Shown: positions 19,501 through 27,989, counted from the first letter of the stretch. The stretch: 64,000 bases of DNA from Arthrobacter sp. YN (GCF_002224285.1 NZ_CP022436.1:434001-498000); one strand, 5' to 3'. Numbers and translations are program-made. Notes: generated by a model not told the origin, from the letters alone.

Positions 19501-21093
19501 ATGACTATTACTTCAAATGAGCAACTGACCGTCACCCTCGGCTCCAGCGGCGTCACTCCGGAAGACGTCGTCGCCGTCGCACGCCACGACGCCAAGGTGA
19601 CCATTTCCCAGGACGCCCTGGACAACGTGGCTAAGGTCCGCGCCCACATTGACGATCTCGCTACCAGCGATGTTCCGGCGTACGGCATCTCCACCGGCTT
19701 CGGTGCCCTTGCCAACCGCCACATCCCCAACGATCTCCGCACCCAGCTGCAGAAGTCGCTGATCCGCAGCCACGCCGCCGGCATGGGCCCGGCCGTGGAA
19801 CGCGAAGTGGTCCGCGGGATCATGTTCCTCCGCGCCAAGACCCTTGCCTCCGGCCGCACAGGCGTCCGCCCCGTGGTTCTGCAGACCATGGTGGACGTCC
19901 TCAACGCCGGCATCACTCCACTGGTCCGCGAGTTCGGTTCGCTGGGCTGCTCCGGCGACCTCGCACCGCTGTCCCACTGTGCGCTGGTCCTCATGGGCGA
20001 AGGCGAAGCAACGGGTCCCGACGGCGAACTCTACGGAACCGCTGGCAAGCCGCCTGTTGCTGAGCTGCTCGCGCAGCACGGCATCGAGCCGGTCACCCTC
20101 GCCGAGAAGGAGGGCCTGGCCCTCGTCAACGGCACCGAAGGCATGCTCGGCATGCTCCTGATGGCCATCGCCGACATCCGTTTGCTGCTTGCGACGGCGG
20201 ATGTCACCGCCGCGCTCAGCGTCGAGGCGCTGCTCGGCACGGACCAGGTGTTCCTGCCGGAGCTCCACGCCGCGCTGAGGCCGCACCCCGGCCAGGCTGC
20301 CAGCGCGGACAACATGCTCCGCGTGCTGTCCAACTCGCCGATCGTTGCTTCCCACCGGATCAACGACACCAAGGTCCAGGATGCCTACTCGCTGCGTTGT
20401 GCCCCTCAGGTAGCCGGCGCCGTGCGCGACACTGTGGACCACGCTGCACTGGTGGCTTCCCGCGAACTCGCCGCAGCGATCGACAACCCGGTGGTCCTCC
20501 CGGACGGCCGCGTTACGTCCAACGGAAACTTCCATGGCGCCCCCGTGGCTTATGTCCTGGACTTCCTGGCCATCGCCGTGGCGGACCTTAGCTCCATCGC
20601 CGAGCGACGCACGGACCGCATGCTCGATCCCGCCCGCTCGCACGGTCTTCCGGCCTTCCTCGCCGGAGACCCCGGCGTTGACTCCGGCCTGATGATCGCC
20701 CAGTACACGCAGGCCGGCCTGGTCTCGGACAACAAGCGTCTGGCCGTGCCCGCATCGGTGGACTCCATTCCGAGCTCCGCCATGCAGGAAGACCACGTGT
20801 CCATGGGCTGGCACGCTGCCCGGAAGCTGCGAAAGGCCGTGGAGAACCTTCGCCGCGTGCTCGCCGTCGAGCTTGTCACCAGCGCCCGCGCCATTGACAT
20901 GCGGACTCAAATGTCCGACGGCGAACTCACCCCGGGTCCCGCCGGTACGGCAGTGCTTGAGGTGCTTCGTGAAGTAGTCCAGGGGCCGGGCACCGATCGG
21001 TTCCTGTCGCCGGAACTGGAAGCGGCTGACCGTTTGGTTGGCTCCGGCGCGGTCCGCGCGGCCGCCGAATCCGCCGTCGGGATTTTGGCCTGA
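19501..21093 (+). CDS. hutH: Histidine ammonia-lyase
   Basis: 530 residues. It deaminates histidine to urocanate. The self-cyclising MIO triad sits in SLGCSGDLAPLSH (~150) and is Cys-Ser-Gly rather than the usual Ala-Ser-Gly, a variant allowed in the family pattern. Other blocks are YGISTGFGALANRHIP, LALVNGTEGMLGML, VQDAYSLRCAPQV and SSAMQEDHVSMGW. The start is ATG 19501, just after hutU; an in-frame ATG at 19486 would lie inside hutU. Cytoplasmic homotetramer in known members. Confidence 0.97.
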   Translation: MTITSNEQLTVTLGSSGVTPEDVVAVARHDAKVTISQDALDNVAKVRAHIDDLATSDVPAYGISTGFGALANRHIPNDLRTQLQKSLIRSHAAGMGPAVEREVVRGIMFLRAKTLASGRTGVRPVVLQTMVDVLNAGITPLVREFGSLGCSGDLAPLSHCALVLMGEGEATGPDGELYGTAGKPPVAELLAQHGIEPVTLAEKEGLALVNGTEGMLGMLLMAIADIRLLLATADVTAALSVEALLGTDQVFLPELHAALRPHPGQAASADNMLRVLSNSPIVASHRINDTKVQDAYSLRCAPQVAGAVRDTVDHAALVASRELAAAIDNPVVLPDGRVTSNGNFHGAPVAYVLDFLAIAVADLSSIAERRTDRMLDPARSHGLPAFLAGDPGVDSGLMIAQYTQAGLVSDNKRLAVPASVDSIPSSAMQEDHVSMGWHAARKLRKAVENLRRVLAVELVTSARAIDMRTQMSDGELTPGPAGTAVLEVLREVVQGPGTDRFLSPELEAADRLVGSGAVRAAAESAVGILA

Positions 21094-21124
21094 CGTCGAA
21101 TAAAACGCTCATTTGATGGGCATC

Positions 21125-21175
21125 TTTGTCACGCCCCGGTCTTTGTTCGCAACGCAAGGGCCGGGGCGTGGCAAA
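21125..21175 (+). terminator. Intrinsic terminator after hutH
   Basis: 17-bp stem (21125-21141 with 21159-21175) containing CACGCCCCGG and its complement, two G-U wobbles, and terminal TTT/AAA flanks. It lies 31 bases after the hutH stop. Confidence 0.8.
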
Positions 21176-21290
21176 TGTAGTAGAACTTATGGTGTACGTC
21201 ACGTCCACAACAACGGTGTTGTGGGCTTGACGGTCAATCGTCAACAACTCAATACACAACAGAGAACATCCACAAAGGGGTAGAAGTTCA

Positions 21291-21539
21291 ATGAAGGCAC
21301 GCGGAGCAGTCCTGTCCAGGCGAAGCGCTCACTCGGCTACGGTTTCCGACTGGAAGACGCTGAACGTTGGCGAGGCGGTGGAAGTGGTCAAGTATGCCCA
21401 CGTGATTGCCACCGGCCGGGTCGAGGAAATCTCCAGCAGCGGGAACGTGGTGTGGCTTGAGCACTCCGGCCCGGGCGTTACCGAAGAGGGCAAGGAACTG
21501 TTCATGAAGTCCGACGGCGTGACTCTCCGCCGGGCATAG
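21291..21539 (+). CDS. Small conserved-looking protein of unknown function
   Basis: 82 residues, basic N-terminus followed by what looks like a small beta-rich domain (VGEAVEVVKYAHVIATGRVE, then GNVVWLEHSGPG). No signal peptide, membrane segment or recognised family. AAGGGG lies upstream of the ATG, and the ORF sits between two well-formed terminators, so it is probably a real single-gene unit. The stop codon falls inside a short tandem duplication. Confidence 0.65.
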   Translation: MKARGAVLSRRSAHSATVSDWKTLNVGEAVEVVKYAHVIATGRVEEISSSGNVVWLEHSGPGVTEEGKELFMKSDGVTLRRA

Positions 21540-21563
21540 CTTAAGCAGGGCATAGCTTAAACA
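21532..21563. repeat. 16-bp tandem duplication over the stop of the 82-aa gene
   Basis: GGGCATAGCTTAAGCA is followed directly by GGGCATAGCTTAAACA (15 of 16 identical). The first copy contains the TAG stop of the upstream gene. A simple local duplication. Confidence 0.8.
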
Positions 21564-21624
21564 AAAACCGGGGCTCGTTCCCTTCCGCGGGTAGTAGATG
21601 CGGAAAGGAACGGGCCCCGGTTTT
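21564..21624. terminator. Long bidirectional terminator hairpin
   Basis: 25-base arms (21564-21588 and 21600-21624) with two mismatch or wobble positions, an 11-base loop, a G+C-rich core and AAAA/TTTT ends. It separates the convergent 82-residue and 73-residue genes. Confidence 0.85.
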
Positions 21625-21652
21625 GCGTCGCTGCCGGAAATACGTTGGGGTA

Positions 21653-21874
21653 TCAGGCAGCGAGTACTTCGCGGGTCTGGCCGAAGGGAACGGATTCGTC
21701 CAGAGCCACGGTGTAGGTGCCGGGCTCGTGGCGCGTCACCAGAATTCCGCAGGCAGCGTCTGCTGCTGCGTTTTCGATCAGGGCATCCACGGCGCGGTCG
21801 AGTCCGTCGTGGATCTCGTCTGCCTTCGAGAAGGACAGGCGAATTTCGCGTTCTGCAGTCATTGCAGGGGTCAT
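21653..21874 (-). CDS. Small protein of unknown function
   Basis: 73 residues, starting MTPAMTAEREIRLSFSKADE. The start ATG at 21874 is placed by a perfect AGGAGG six bases upstream. It looks like a short helix-rich domain followed by beta strands (ACGILVTRHEPGTYTVALD). No family recognised. Its own ribosome site and a terminator just downstream support a real gene. Confidence 0.65.
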   Translation of the reverse strand: MTPAMTAEREIRLSFSKADEIHDGLDRAVDALIENAAADAACGILVTRHEPGTYTVALDESVPFGQTREVLAA

Positions 21875-22056
21875 TGGGGGCCTCCTATTACGTGCCGCAT
21901 GCGAGGGCGACCCATCAATCATAGTGGCTGACCGCCGAAAATATGTAAGATGACTGGCAGTCGGGTGACCTGCGTCTCATTCGAAGTCTGGGTATGGAGG
22001 TACCCCTTCCACCCCTGCCGACCCCCGCGAGTTGGCGCAGCGGCAGGTTTCCTTAG

Positions 22057-22127
22057 ACGTGGTGGCGGGATTCGAACCCGCGTGCGCTGCTTTGCAGGCA
22101 GCTCCCTGGCCTCTCGGGTACACCACG
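22057..22127 (-). tRNA. tRNA-Cys (GCA)
   Basis: 71 nt. Acceptor CGTGGTG pairs perfectly with CACCACG. The anticodon stem GCTGC/GCAGC encloses the loop CTGCAAA with anticodon GCA. The T-arm is GCGGG-TTCGAAT-CCCGC. The discriminator is U, as expected for tRNA-Cys. CCA is not encoded. Confidence 0.95.
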
Positions 22128-22241
22128 TGCCAATGACACTAGGTGCACTCAAGCGGGCACGGCAAAGTTCATTTCGCAGGCTTTCGCAGTGCTACCCAGG
22201 CTGTCGCCAGGCGACTCAGCGTTGCGCAAGGTTGCCGCCCG

Positions 22242-22706
22242 TTAAGCTGTGGACGCCTTGGCGCGACCCACAGCGAACGACACCCCTGCGGCCACCAGCA
22301 GCGTGAGGATCGCAGCCGCCATGTGGGTGTAGAGGAGGAGGTGGATGTCGCCGCCACCGGATGCGGTCCCGATTGGCACATCCCCGGCAGACACATCCCC
22401 CAAGTCCGGGCCGCCGTGCAAGTGGTCCAGGAATCCGTTGCCGGGGAAGTACCCTCCGAAAGCCTCGAAGCCGAAGTGCAGCAGCTGCTGTGCCAAGCCG
22501 GAAAAGAGCAGCAGCAACAGCGGTCCGTGAACCCAGCGGGAAATGAGCTGGGCGGCGAGCGCGCACAACGCGGCGAACGCCAGGAGGACAGGTATGGCAG
22601 GAGCGCTGCCGCCCGCGAACATGTGGGCTGCGATTCCCAGAGCCACAGCTATCGGACCTGCAACCCAAGCCCACTTGTCTTGCACAGGAGTTCCGCGCAT
22701 CGCCAT
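22242..22706 (-). CDS. Small integral membrane protein of unknown function
   Basis: 154 residues with about four hydrophobic segments: WVAGPIAVALGIAAHMF, AIPVLLAFAALCALAAQLI, LLLLLFSGLAQQLLHFGF and LYTHMAAAILTLLVAAGV. Several histidines cluster between the third and fourth segments (HLHG, DIHLLLYTH) and could bind a metal, but this is not shown. It follows hutG by 50 bp on the same strand. A CopC-like gene occurs about 3 kb away. Function unknown. Confidence 0.7.
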   Translation of the reverse strand: MAMRGTPVQDKWAWVAGPIAVALGIAAHMFAGGSAPAIPVLLAFAALCALAAQLISRWVHGPLLLLLFSGLAQQLLHFGFEAFGGYFPGNGFLDHLHGGPDLGDVSAGDVPIGTASGGGDIHLLLYTHMAAAILTLLVAAGVSFAVGRAKASTA

Positions 22707-22756
22707 CCTTCCCTCCCCACAGAGTAGGCGGAGGAAGGCGGCTGGAAAAGGGAACG

Positions 22757-23707
22757 CTAGGCGAGCAGGGCGTTCACCAGCCGCGCAGCCACTTTCGCGG
22801 TGCGGTGATCGATATCAAACTCCGGGTTCAGCTCCGCTACGTCCAGGTGCAAGAGCTTCCCGCTCGCAGCAACCTGCCGGCAGACGGCGCTGATCACTGG
22901 CAAAGGCACGCCATAAGCTGCGGGTGCGCTCACCCCAGGGGCCACGGATGCCGGCATCACATCCAGGTCGATGGTCAGGTACAGCACGTCCACGCCGGCC
23001 AGGAAATCGGCAACGAAAATCTCCACCGCCTCCGGGGTGCACAGCTCATCGAGCAGGTACTTCACACCCAGGCGATCGGCGGTGTCGAAGAGGGTGCGCG
23101 TGTTGTTCGGCTCCGAAATTCCGACGACGGCGTACTGCAGTTCCCGGCCGGCGGCGGCTTCTGCGTGGGCCATCTGCAGGAACGGCGTACCCGAGCTCGG
23201 TGTGGGCTCGTCACGAAGGTCAAAGTGGGCATCCAGGTTCAGGACACCAAGCCGTTTGCCGCGGACCGTGTCAGAACCGGCCACGCCAAGATAACTGGCG
23301 AATGCGGTTTCGTGGCCGCCGCCCAGCACCACGGTGAGGTTTCCGGCGTCGAGCAGTTCCGAAATGGCGCGTCCGGCGCGCTCTTGGCCCGCTTCCAGTG
23401 AGTCGTCCTCCACCACCACATCACCGGCGTCGAACACGTCACGGTCAAGATGGAACGCCAGCGGACCCAGCGCCGTGCGGATGGCGGCGGGAGCCGCCGC
23501 AGCACCCACCCTGCCTTGGTTGCGGAGGACTCCGGCATCGCTGCAAAAACCAAGCACGACGGCGGGACGCGAGGCGGTTGCGGGCGCGGGCGACGTCAGG
23601 GGTGCTACCGCCTGCCACCAGCGGCGGTGTTCAGTGCCGTCTCCGTCGAAACGGCCCGTCCAAGGGCTGGGGTTGACGTCTACGGCGGGGGTGGTGCTTG
23701 TTTCCAT
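22757..23707 (-). CDS. hutG: Formimidoylglutamase (arginase/ureohydrolase family)
   Basis: 316 residues. Mn-binding motifs of the ureohydrolase fold are present: GGGHE (~130), NLDAHFDLR (~155-163) and IDLDVMPASVAPGVSAP (~245-261). HutG hydrolyses N-formimidoyl-glutamate to glutamate and formamide, the last step of the four-enzyme hut route. A hut operator-like 16-mer lies 55 bp upstream of the ATG. No hutI (imidazolonepropionase) is present in the window. Confidence 0.9.
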   Translation of the reverse strand: METSTTPAVDVNPSPWTGRFDGDGTEHRRWWQAVAPLTSPAPATASRPAVVLGFCSDAGVLRNQGRVGAAAAPAAIRTALGPLAFHLDRDVFDAGDVVVEDDSLEAGQERAGRAISELLDAGNLTVVLGGGHETAFASYLGVAGSDTVRGKRLGVLNLDAHFDLRDEPTPSSGTPFLQMAHAEAAAGRELQYAVVGISEPNNTRTLFDTADRLGVKYLLDELCTPEAVEIFVADFLAGVDVLYLTIDLDVMPASVAPGVSAPAAYGVPLPVISAVCRQVAASGKLLHLDVAELNPEFDIDHRTAKVAARLVNALLA

Positions 23708-23761
23708 GCTTCAAGCACACCCGAACGAACACACGAAAACCAGCCGTCTCACCGGGCGAGT

Positions 23762-23777
23762 GTCTGAAACTCCGGAC
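23762..23777. promoter_or_regulatory. hut operator-like motif, copy 3 (hutG promoter)
   Basis: GTCTGAAACTCCGGAC, 13 of 16 identical to the hutU copy and 12 of 16 to the copy at 16212. It lies between the azgA-type permease stop and the hutG start, which suggests hutG has its own IclR-controlled promoter. Confidence 0.65.
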
Positions 23778-23794
23778 TTAGGTCCGCAGGAGAC

Positions 23795-25237
23795 CTACTT
23801 GACGCCCAGCAGTTCCTCCACGGTTCCAATGCCGAAGAACAGCAGGAACGCACCGGCCACAGCCCACATGAGCGGGTGGACTTCTCGGGCGCGGCCCTGG
23901 AAGGTGCGGATCAGGACGTAGGAGATGAAGCCGGCACCGAGGCCGTTGGCGATCGAGTACGTGAACGGCATGAGGGAGATGGTCAGGAACGCCGGGATGC
24001 CGACACCCCAGTCCTGCCAATCGATCTTGCCCACCTGGGAGACCATCATGAAGCCCACAACCACCAGTGCCGGGGCCACGGCTTCGAAGGGGACAAGGTT
24101 AATCAGGGGTGTGAAGAACATCGCCACCAGGAACAGCACACCTGTGACGATCGAGGCGAGGCCGGTGCGGGCACCTTCGCCGATGCCGGCGCCGGACTCG
24201 ACAAAGATCTGGTTGGACGAAACGGACGCGCCACCACCTACGATCGCGCCGAGGGCGTCCACCTGAAGGACACGGTCGACGTTGGGGATGTTGCCGTCCT
24301 TATCCACGGTTCCGGCCTCGGTGGCCAGTCCCACCATGGTGCCCATGGCATCGAAGAAGATGCTCAGCAGGATCACGAATGCCAGCAGGGCCGCTGCGAT
24401 GAACCCAAGGTGCTCAAAGGCACCGAACGGGTTGGCCTTGCCGATGAGGGACAGGTCCGGAGCGCCCCATTCCGAGAGGGTGGGAGCCACGAGAGACCAG
24501 CCGCGCGGGTTGACGTTCTTGCCATCGAAGCTGGGGCCGATGTGGAGGGTGAACTCGAGGATGGCAGCCAGTGCCGTGGAGACCACGATGCCGATGAGGA
24601 TGGCGCCGCGGACCTTGCGGACCACCAGGGCGATGGTGAGGATGAGGCCCACTGCGAAAACCAGGGTAGGCCAGCCCATGAGCTTGCCGTCCACGCCCAG
24701 GCCCAGGGGAACCGTGGTGCCGGCGGCGTCGGGGATCCGGCGCACAAAACCTGCATTGACCAGGCCGATCAGCGCAATGAAGAGTCCGATGCCCACCACG
24801 ATCGCCGTTTTCAGCGCTTCGGGTACGGCTTTGAACACGGCGGTCCGGAAACCGGTCAGCACCAGGATGAGCATGGTGATGCCGGAGAGGACCACAAGGC
24901 CCATCATGTCCGGCCAGGTGAGCTCCGGGTGCGAGGCGACCGTGACGGCAACGAAGGCGTTGACGCCCAGCCCGGTTGCGACGGCGAACGGGTGCTTGGC
25001 CCACGCACCCATGAGGATGGTCAGGATGCCCGCCACGAAGGCCGTCGTAGCTGCGACGGCCGTGAAGCCGAGGGATGCCCCACTGGAATCCGCCCCGGAG
25101 AGAATCAGCGGGTTCAACACCACGATGTAGCTCATAGCGAAGAACGTTGCGAAGCCGCCACGAATTTCCCGCGAGTACGTGGATCCACGTTCAGTAATTT
25201 TGAAGTAGCGGTCTACTGCAGAACCTTGCTTAAGCAT
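23795..25237 (-). CDS. NCS2-family purine permease (AzgA-like)
   Basis: 480 residues, many membrane segments. N-terminal REIRGGFATFFAMSYIVVLN and the mid-protein SIFFDAMGTMVGLATEAG are hallmarks of the AzgA branch of nucleobase permeases, which import adenine, guanine or hypoxanthine by H+ symport. The start is ATG 25237 with GGAG upstream. It lies upstream of hutG on the same strand but probably in a separate transcript, because a hut operator sits between them. Divergent from the CopC gene. Confidence 0.9.
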   Translation of the reverse strand: MLKQGSAVDRYFKITERGSTYSREIRGGFATFFAMSYIVVLNPLILSGADSSGASLGFTAVAATTAFVAGILTILMGAWAKHPFAVATGLGVNAFVAVTVASHPELTWPDMMGLVVLSGITMLILVLTGFRTAVFKAVPEALKTAIVVGIGLFIALIGLVNAGFVRRIPDAAGTTVPLGLGVDGKLMGWPTLVFAVGLILTIALVVRKVRGAILIGIVVSTALAAILEFTLHIGPSFDGKNVNPRGWSLVAPTLSEWGAPDLSLIGKANPFGAFEHLGFIAAALLAFVILLSIFFDAMGTMVGLATEAGTVDKDGNIPNVDRVLQVDALGAIVGGGASVSSNQIFVESGAGIGEGARTGLASIVTGVLFLVAMFFTPLINLVPFEAVAPALVVVGFMMVSQVGKIDWQDWGVGIPAFLTISLMPFTYSIANGLGAGFISYVLIRTFQGRAREVHPLMWAVAGAFLLFFGIGTVEELLGVK

Positions 25238-25351
25238 GAAGGACTCCGGGGATCGGGGGGAGTGTGCCCTCAAATCCTATGCGGTCCGGTACGGGCGCTC
25301 CGGACGATTCGCCTAGTCTGTAAGGAAGCCAACACTAGGAGAAACCGCCCC

Positions 25352-26014
25352 ATGCGTACCATCCGCCCGCTTCTGGCCGCCGTCGTCGCTGCTCTTGCCT
25401 TCGCGTCCGCCTTGCTGTTTTCTGCGGCACCCGCGTCCGCCCACGACGTCGCTGAATCCACGACGCCGGCCAATGGCACCAGCGTCACAGACGTCCCGGC
25501 GTCGGTTTCCATTACGTTCAACAACCGGCCGCTCGCCATCGGCTCGGGCGTGACGGTCACGGCAGGTGGCGAAAACTGGGCCGATGGCCCCGTGGAGATC
25601 ATCGACAACCAGGCGGTCCAGAAGCTGCGCGAAGGAGCTCCGGCCGGCGAATACACGGTGGTCTGGCGGGTCGTCAGCAGCGATTCCCACCCCATCGAGG
25701 GCACCTTTACCTTCACGGCCACCGCGGGAAGCACGACGACGACCAGCGGCTCGGCGGCCGCCTCTCCTTCCGCTTCAGCACCGTCGGCTTCGACACCTTC
25801 AGCAGCGGTGCCGACGGCGGGAACCGCGGCCCCGGGAACTGCGGCGCCGGGAACCGGTAACAGCGAGCCAGCTGCGGATGCCTCCCAGCCCTTCCCGTGG
25901 AGCATTGTGGGCCTGGCGGTTGTTGCTGTCGGTCTCGTTATTTTTCTGGCTGTTACAGCCCGCAGGAAACTCGCTGCTTCGAACGACGCTGATGGCGATT
26001 CTCCCGCGGAATAA
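25352..26014 (+). CDS. CopC-domain exported, membrane-anchored protein
   Basis: 220 residues: signal peptide ending SAAPASAH, so the mature N-terminus begins with His as in CopC copper-binding proteins. A CopC beta-sandwich follows (STTPANGTSVTDVPASVSIT, and VVSSDSHPIEGTFTF with the second conserved His). A low-complexity Ser/Ala/Pro/Thr linker (~135-180) leads to one C-terminal membrane helix (WSIVGLAVVAVGLVIFLAV) and a short basic tail. Likely binds Cu(II) outside the membrane. ATG follows AGGAG. The open frame continues upstream, antisense to the permease, but that part is not coding. Confidence 0.85.
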   Translation: MRTIRPLLAAVVAALAFASALLFSAAPASAHDVAESTTPANGTSVTDVPASVSITFNNRPLAIGSGVTVTAGGENWADGPVEIIDNQAVQKLREGAPAGEYTVVWRVVSSDSHPIEGTFTFTATAGSTTTTSGSAAASPSASAPSASTPSAAVPTAGTAAPGTAAPGTGNSEPAADASQPFPWSIVGLAVVAVGLVIFLAVTARRKLAASNDADGDSPAE

Positions 26015-26167
26015 CGGGGTTTTCTACGTAGCTGCGAAGATCTCGAAACGGTTACTGCGACACGCCAGAAGCATACTTCTCGTTACTTAAATGTGACTTC
26101 CGCGTGATCATCGCGTACGGTGGTACCTGTGCCTGTTCCACGTAGCGGGCACTTCCGGCCTGATTGC

Positions 26168-26346
26168 CTAGCTCTGCCGCAGTCCGGAATCCGTTCGCAG
26201 ACAAACCTTACGGCAGAGACGGGGAACCCATTTTAGGCCGCTTTCGAGCGTGCCTTGGGGTGAAGTCACGATGCTTCCGCTCAACAGCGGGAGATAGTGG
26301 CCGGGTGACTCCCATCCGAATCCGACAGCTAACCTCGCAGGCATCG
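26168..26346 (+). ncRNA. c-di-AMP riboswitch (ydaO/yuaA type)
   Basis: The leader of the NlpC/P60 gene has the conserved ydaO-motif blocks in order: GACGGGGAACCC (26218-26229), TTGGGGTGAA, and the 3' signature CCGAATCCGACAGCTAACCT followed by CGCAGGC. An outer stem CTCTGCCG/CGGCAGAG is visible near the 5' side. In actinobacteria this riboswitch typically precedes peptidoglycan hydrolase genes and turns them off when c-di-AMP is high. Boundaries are approximate. Confidence 0.88.
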
Positions 26347-26360
26347 GGAGAGGCTCTTTC

Positions 26361-27149
26361 ATGTCTTCACGCATTCTTCGCGGCCGTCGTAAGGCGGACA
26401 GCGTACGTCCTAATCCGTTCATCTCCATCTCCAAGGCAGTTGCCAGCAACGCTTCCGGCGCTGGCCGCCAGGCAGCTGTTATCGCTGCAGCCTCGGGTCT
26501 TGTGTTGACCGGCTCCATTGCAGCTCACGCTGCTGAAGCTCCGGTTCAGCGGGATTCCAGCCCGGCCACGGTCGCTGAGACCGTTTCAGCCGACGCACCC
26601 ACCCAGGTTGTAACCGCCCTGGCTACGGCTACGGTCAACTTCGAGCGCCCGGCTGTTGCTTCCGTTGCAGCTCCGGTTATCGAAAAGCCTGCACCGGTTG
26701 CTCCGGCTCCCGTTGCCAAGAAGGCAGCAGTCACCACTGCCGCCGCAAAGGCTCCTGTTGCCAAGGCTGCTGCTGCCGCTCCGGCCGCTGCTGTTCCTGC
26801 TCCTGCGGCTGCTGCTGCCCCGGCCGTTGGTGGCGTCAATGCCGCCATGGTTGCCTCGGCTTACGCCCAGATCGGCATCATGCAGGACTGCACCGCCATG
26901 GTGGAGCGCGCACTCGGCTCCGCAGGCATCCCCGTTGGCGACCTCGGTCCCATGCAGTTCATGAACTACGGCAAGGTTGTCAGCTCACCCCAGCCCGGTG
27001 ACATGATCGTCCAGTCCGGCCACGTTGCCATCTACATCGGCAACGGCCAGGCCATCAGCGGTGGCATCAACGGCAACCAGACGGGCATCCACCCGATCAG
27101 CTGGTTGACCGCAACGGGTCCCCTGACCTACGTACGCGCTGGCGCATAA
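26361..27149 (+). CDS. Secreted NlpC/P60-family cell-wall hydrolase
   Basis: 262 residues: long signal region (hydrophobic AVIAAASGLVLTGSIAAHA), an Ala/Pro/Val/Lys-rich spacer (~85-155), then an NlpC/P60-like domain with the catalytic cysteine in MQDCTAMVERALGSAG and the histidine in SGHVAIYIGNG. Predicted to cut peptide cross-links in peptidoglycan. The domain is short for the family. GGGAGAGG precedes the ATG. Expression should be under the c-di-AMP riboswitch directly upstream. Confidence 0.85.
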   Translation: MSSRILRGRRKADSVRPNPFISISKAVASNASGAGRQAAVIAAASGLVLTGSIAAHAAEAPVQRDSSPATVAETVSADAPTQVVTALATATVNFERPAVASVAAPVIEKPAPVAPAPVAKKAAVTTAAAKAPVAKAAAAAPAAAVPAPAAAAAPAVGGVNAAMVASAYAQIGIMQDCTAMVERALGSAGIPVGDLGPMQFMNYGKVVSSPQPGDMIVQSGHVAIYIGNGQAISGGINGNQTGIHPISWLTATGPLTYVRAGA

Positions 27150-27166
27150 GCCTCACGCTTCAGCTC

Positions 27167-27213
27167 AAAGGCCGGTGTCTTCGAAGAGTTCGTCTTCGAG
27201 GACACCGGCCTTT
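27167..27213 (+). terminator. Terminator after NlpC/P60 gene
   Basis: 21-base arms (27167-27187 and 27193-27213) with a single mismatch position, loop GTTCG and an AAAG/CTTT base. 17 bases after the stop codon. Confidence 0.85.
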
Positions 27214-27296
27214 GGTGTTAAGTTATGTGCGGAATAGTTCACAGCCAGGCACAACGCCGGGTTTCGCGGCCGAGCGCAACGCGGGGGTTTGATCTG

Positions 27297-27989
27297 CTAC
27301 GCGGTGGCGATGCCCGGCCCTGCCGGGAGGGCCACCTTGGACGATATCGCCTGGCCTACAGCCTTTGCCTGCCGGAGTACTTCCTTGGGTGTGGGCGTAA
27401 TGAGCTCACCGACGCCTACAAGGTGCATCCCGACGGCCCGCATTGCGGACACCAGGTTCTGGCCGATCGCTATGCCGAGTTCCGCCAGCATTCGGCGCAG
27501 TTGGCTCTGCGCGCAGCGCGTGACCACAATATGGTCGGCCAGAAGAACACCGTTGGCAGTGTGGACGGCCCACTGGCGGCGGGTGGATTCAAGGGGCCCG
27601 GAGGCATGAAGCCCCGTCCTGAGCCCGGTAGTGGTCATGCTGGCAGCCAGTCCATAGCCGATCTGCTGGGAAGGGTCGGAGCCAAGGAAATCGAGGCGGA
27701 CAGCCCGTGTGGTGCTGCGGACATCCAAGTGATGGCTTGCGGCGTAGTTCCGCAGGTGGCGGAGGATCTCGTTCCGCTCCTGCATGGCTGCGGGATCGGC
27801 TGCATCGCAGCGTTGGAGCATACCGGTGTGTACTGACGGGCCGGTTGCGGACAACGTGCCGAACCCGTCCACCACTATGGAGTTCACGCCGTAGCGGCTG
27901 AGCTCACTGGCAACTGCCAAGCCGGACAGGCCGGCTCCGATGACCACGGTGGTGGTGCGCTCCGTGGCGGAATCAGGCGTGAGTGACAC
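27297..27989 (-). CDS. FAD/NAD(P)-binding oxidoreductase-like protein
   Basis: About 230 residues. A Rossmann dinucleotide motif (VVIGAGLSGLAVASELSRYG, ~12-31) ends in VVDGFG, and a second strand region reads LADHIVVTRCAQS. It is short for a flavin monooxygenase and ends soon after, so it may be a reduced or truncated member. The start is GTG 27989 with AGGAGG nine bases upstream; the upstream part of the open frame looks non-coding. Substrate unknown. Confidence 0.65.
   Translation of the reverse strand: MSLTPDSATERTTTVVIGAGLSGLAVASELSRYGVNSIVVDGFGTLSATGPSVHTGMLQRCDAADPAAMQERNEILRHLRNYAASHHLDVRSTTRAVRLDFLGSDPSQQIGYGLAASMTTTGLRTGLHASGPLESTRRQWAVHTANGVLLADHIVVTRCAQSQLRRMLAELGIAIGQNLVSAMRAVGMHLVGVGELITPTPKEVLRQAKAVGQAISSKVALPAGPGIATA

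Noticed and set aside
19921..19980. Cys-Ser-Gly in place of Ala-Ser-Gly in the MIO triad of HutH
   Set aside because: The family signature accepts Cys at this position and such enzymes exist, so it is not a novelty.
17622..19994. A 790-codon open frame antisense to hutU and hutH
   Set aside because: It is complementary to two clearly coding genes and has the composition expected of an antisense frame in GC-rich DNA. No domain is recognisable.
23876..25351. Long open extension upstream of the CopC gene
   Set aside because: It is antisense to the purine permease, His/Asp/Glu-rich in a way typical of shadow frames, and the signal peptide with ribosome site at 25352 gives the real start.
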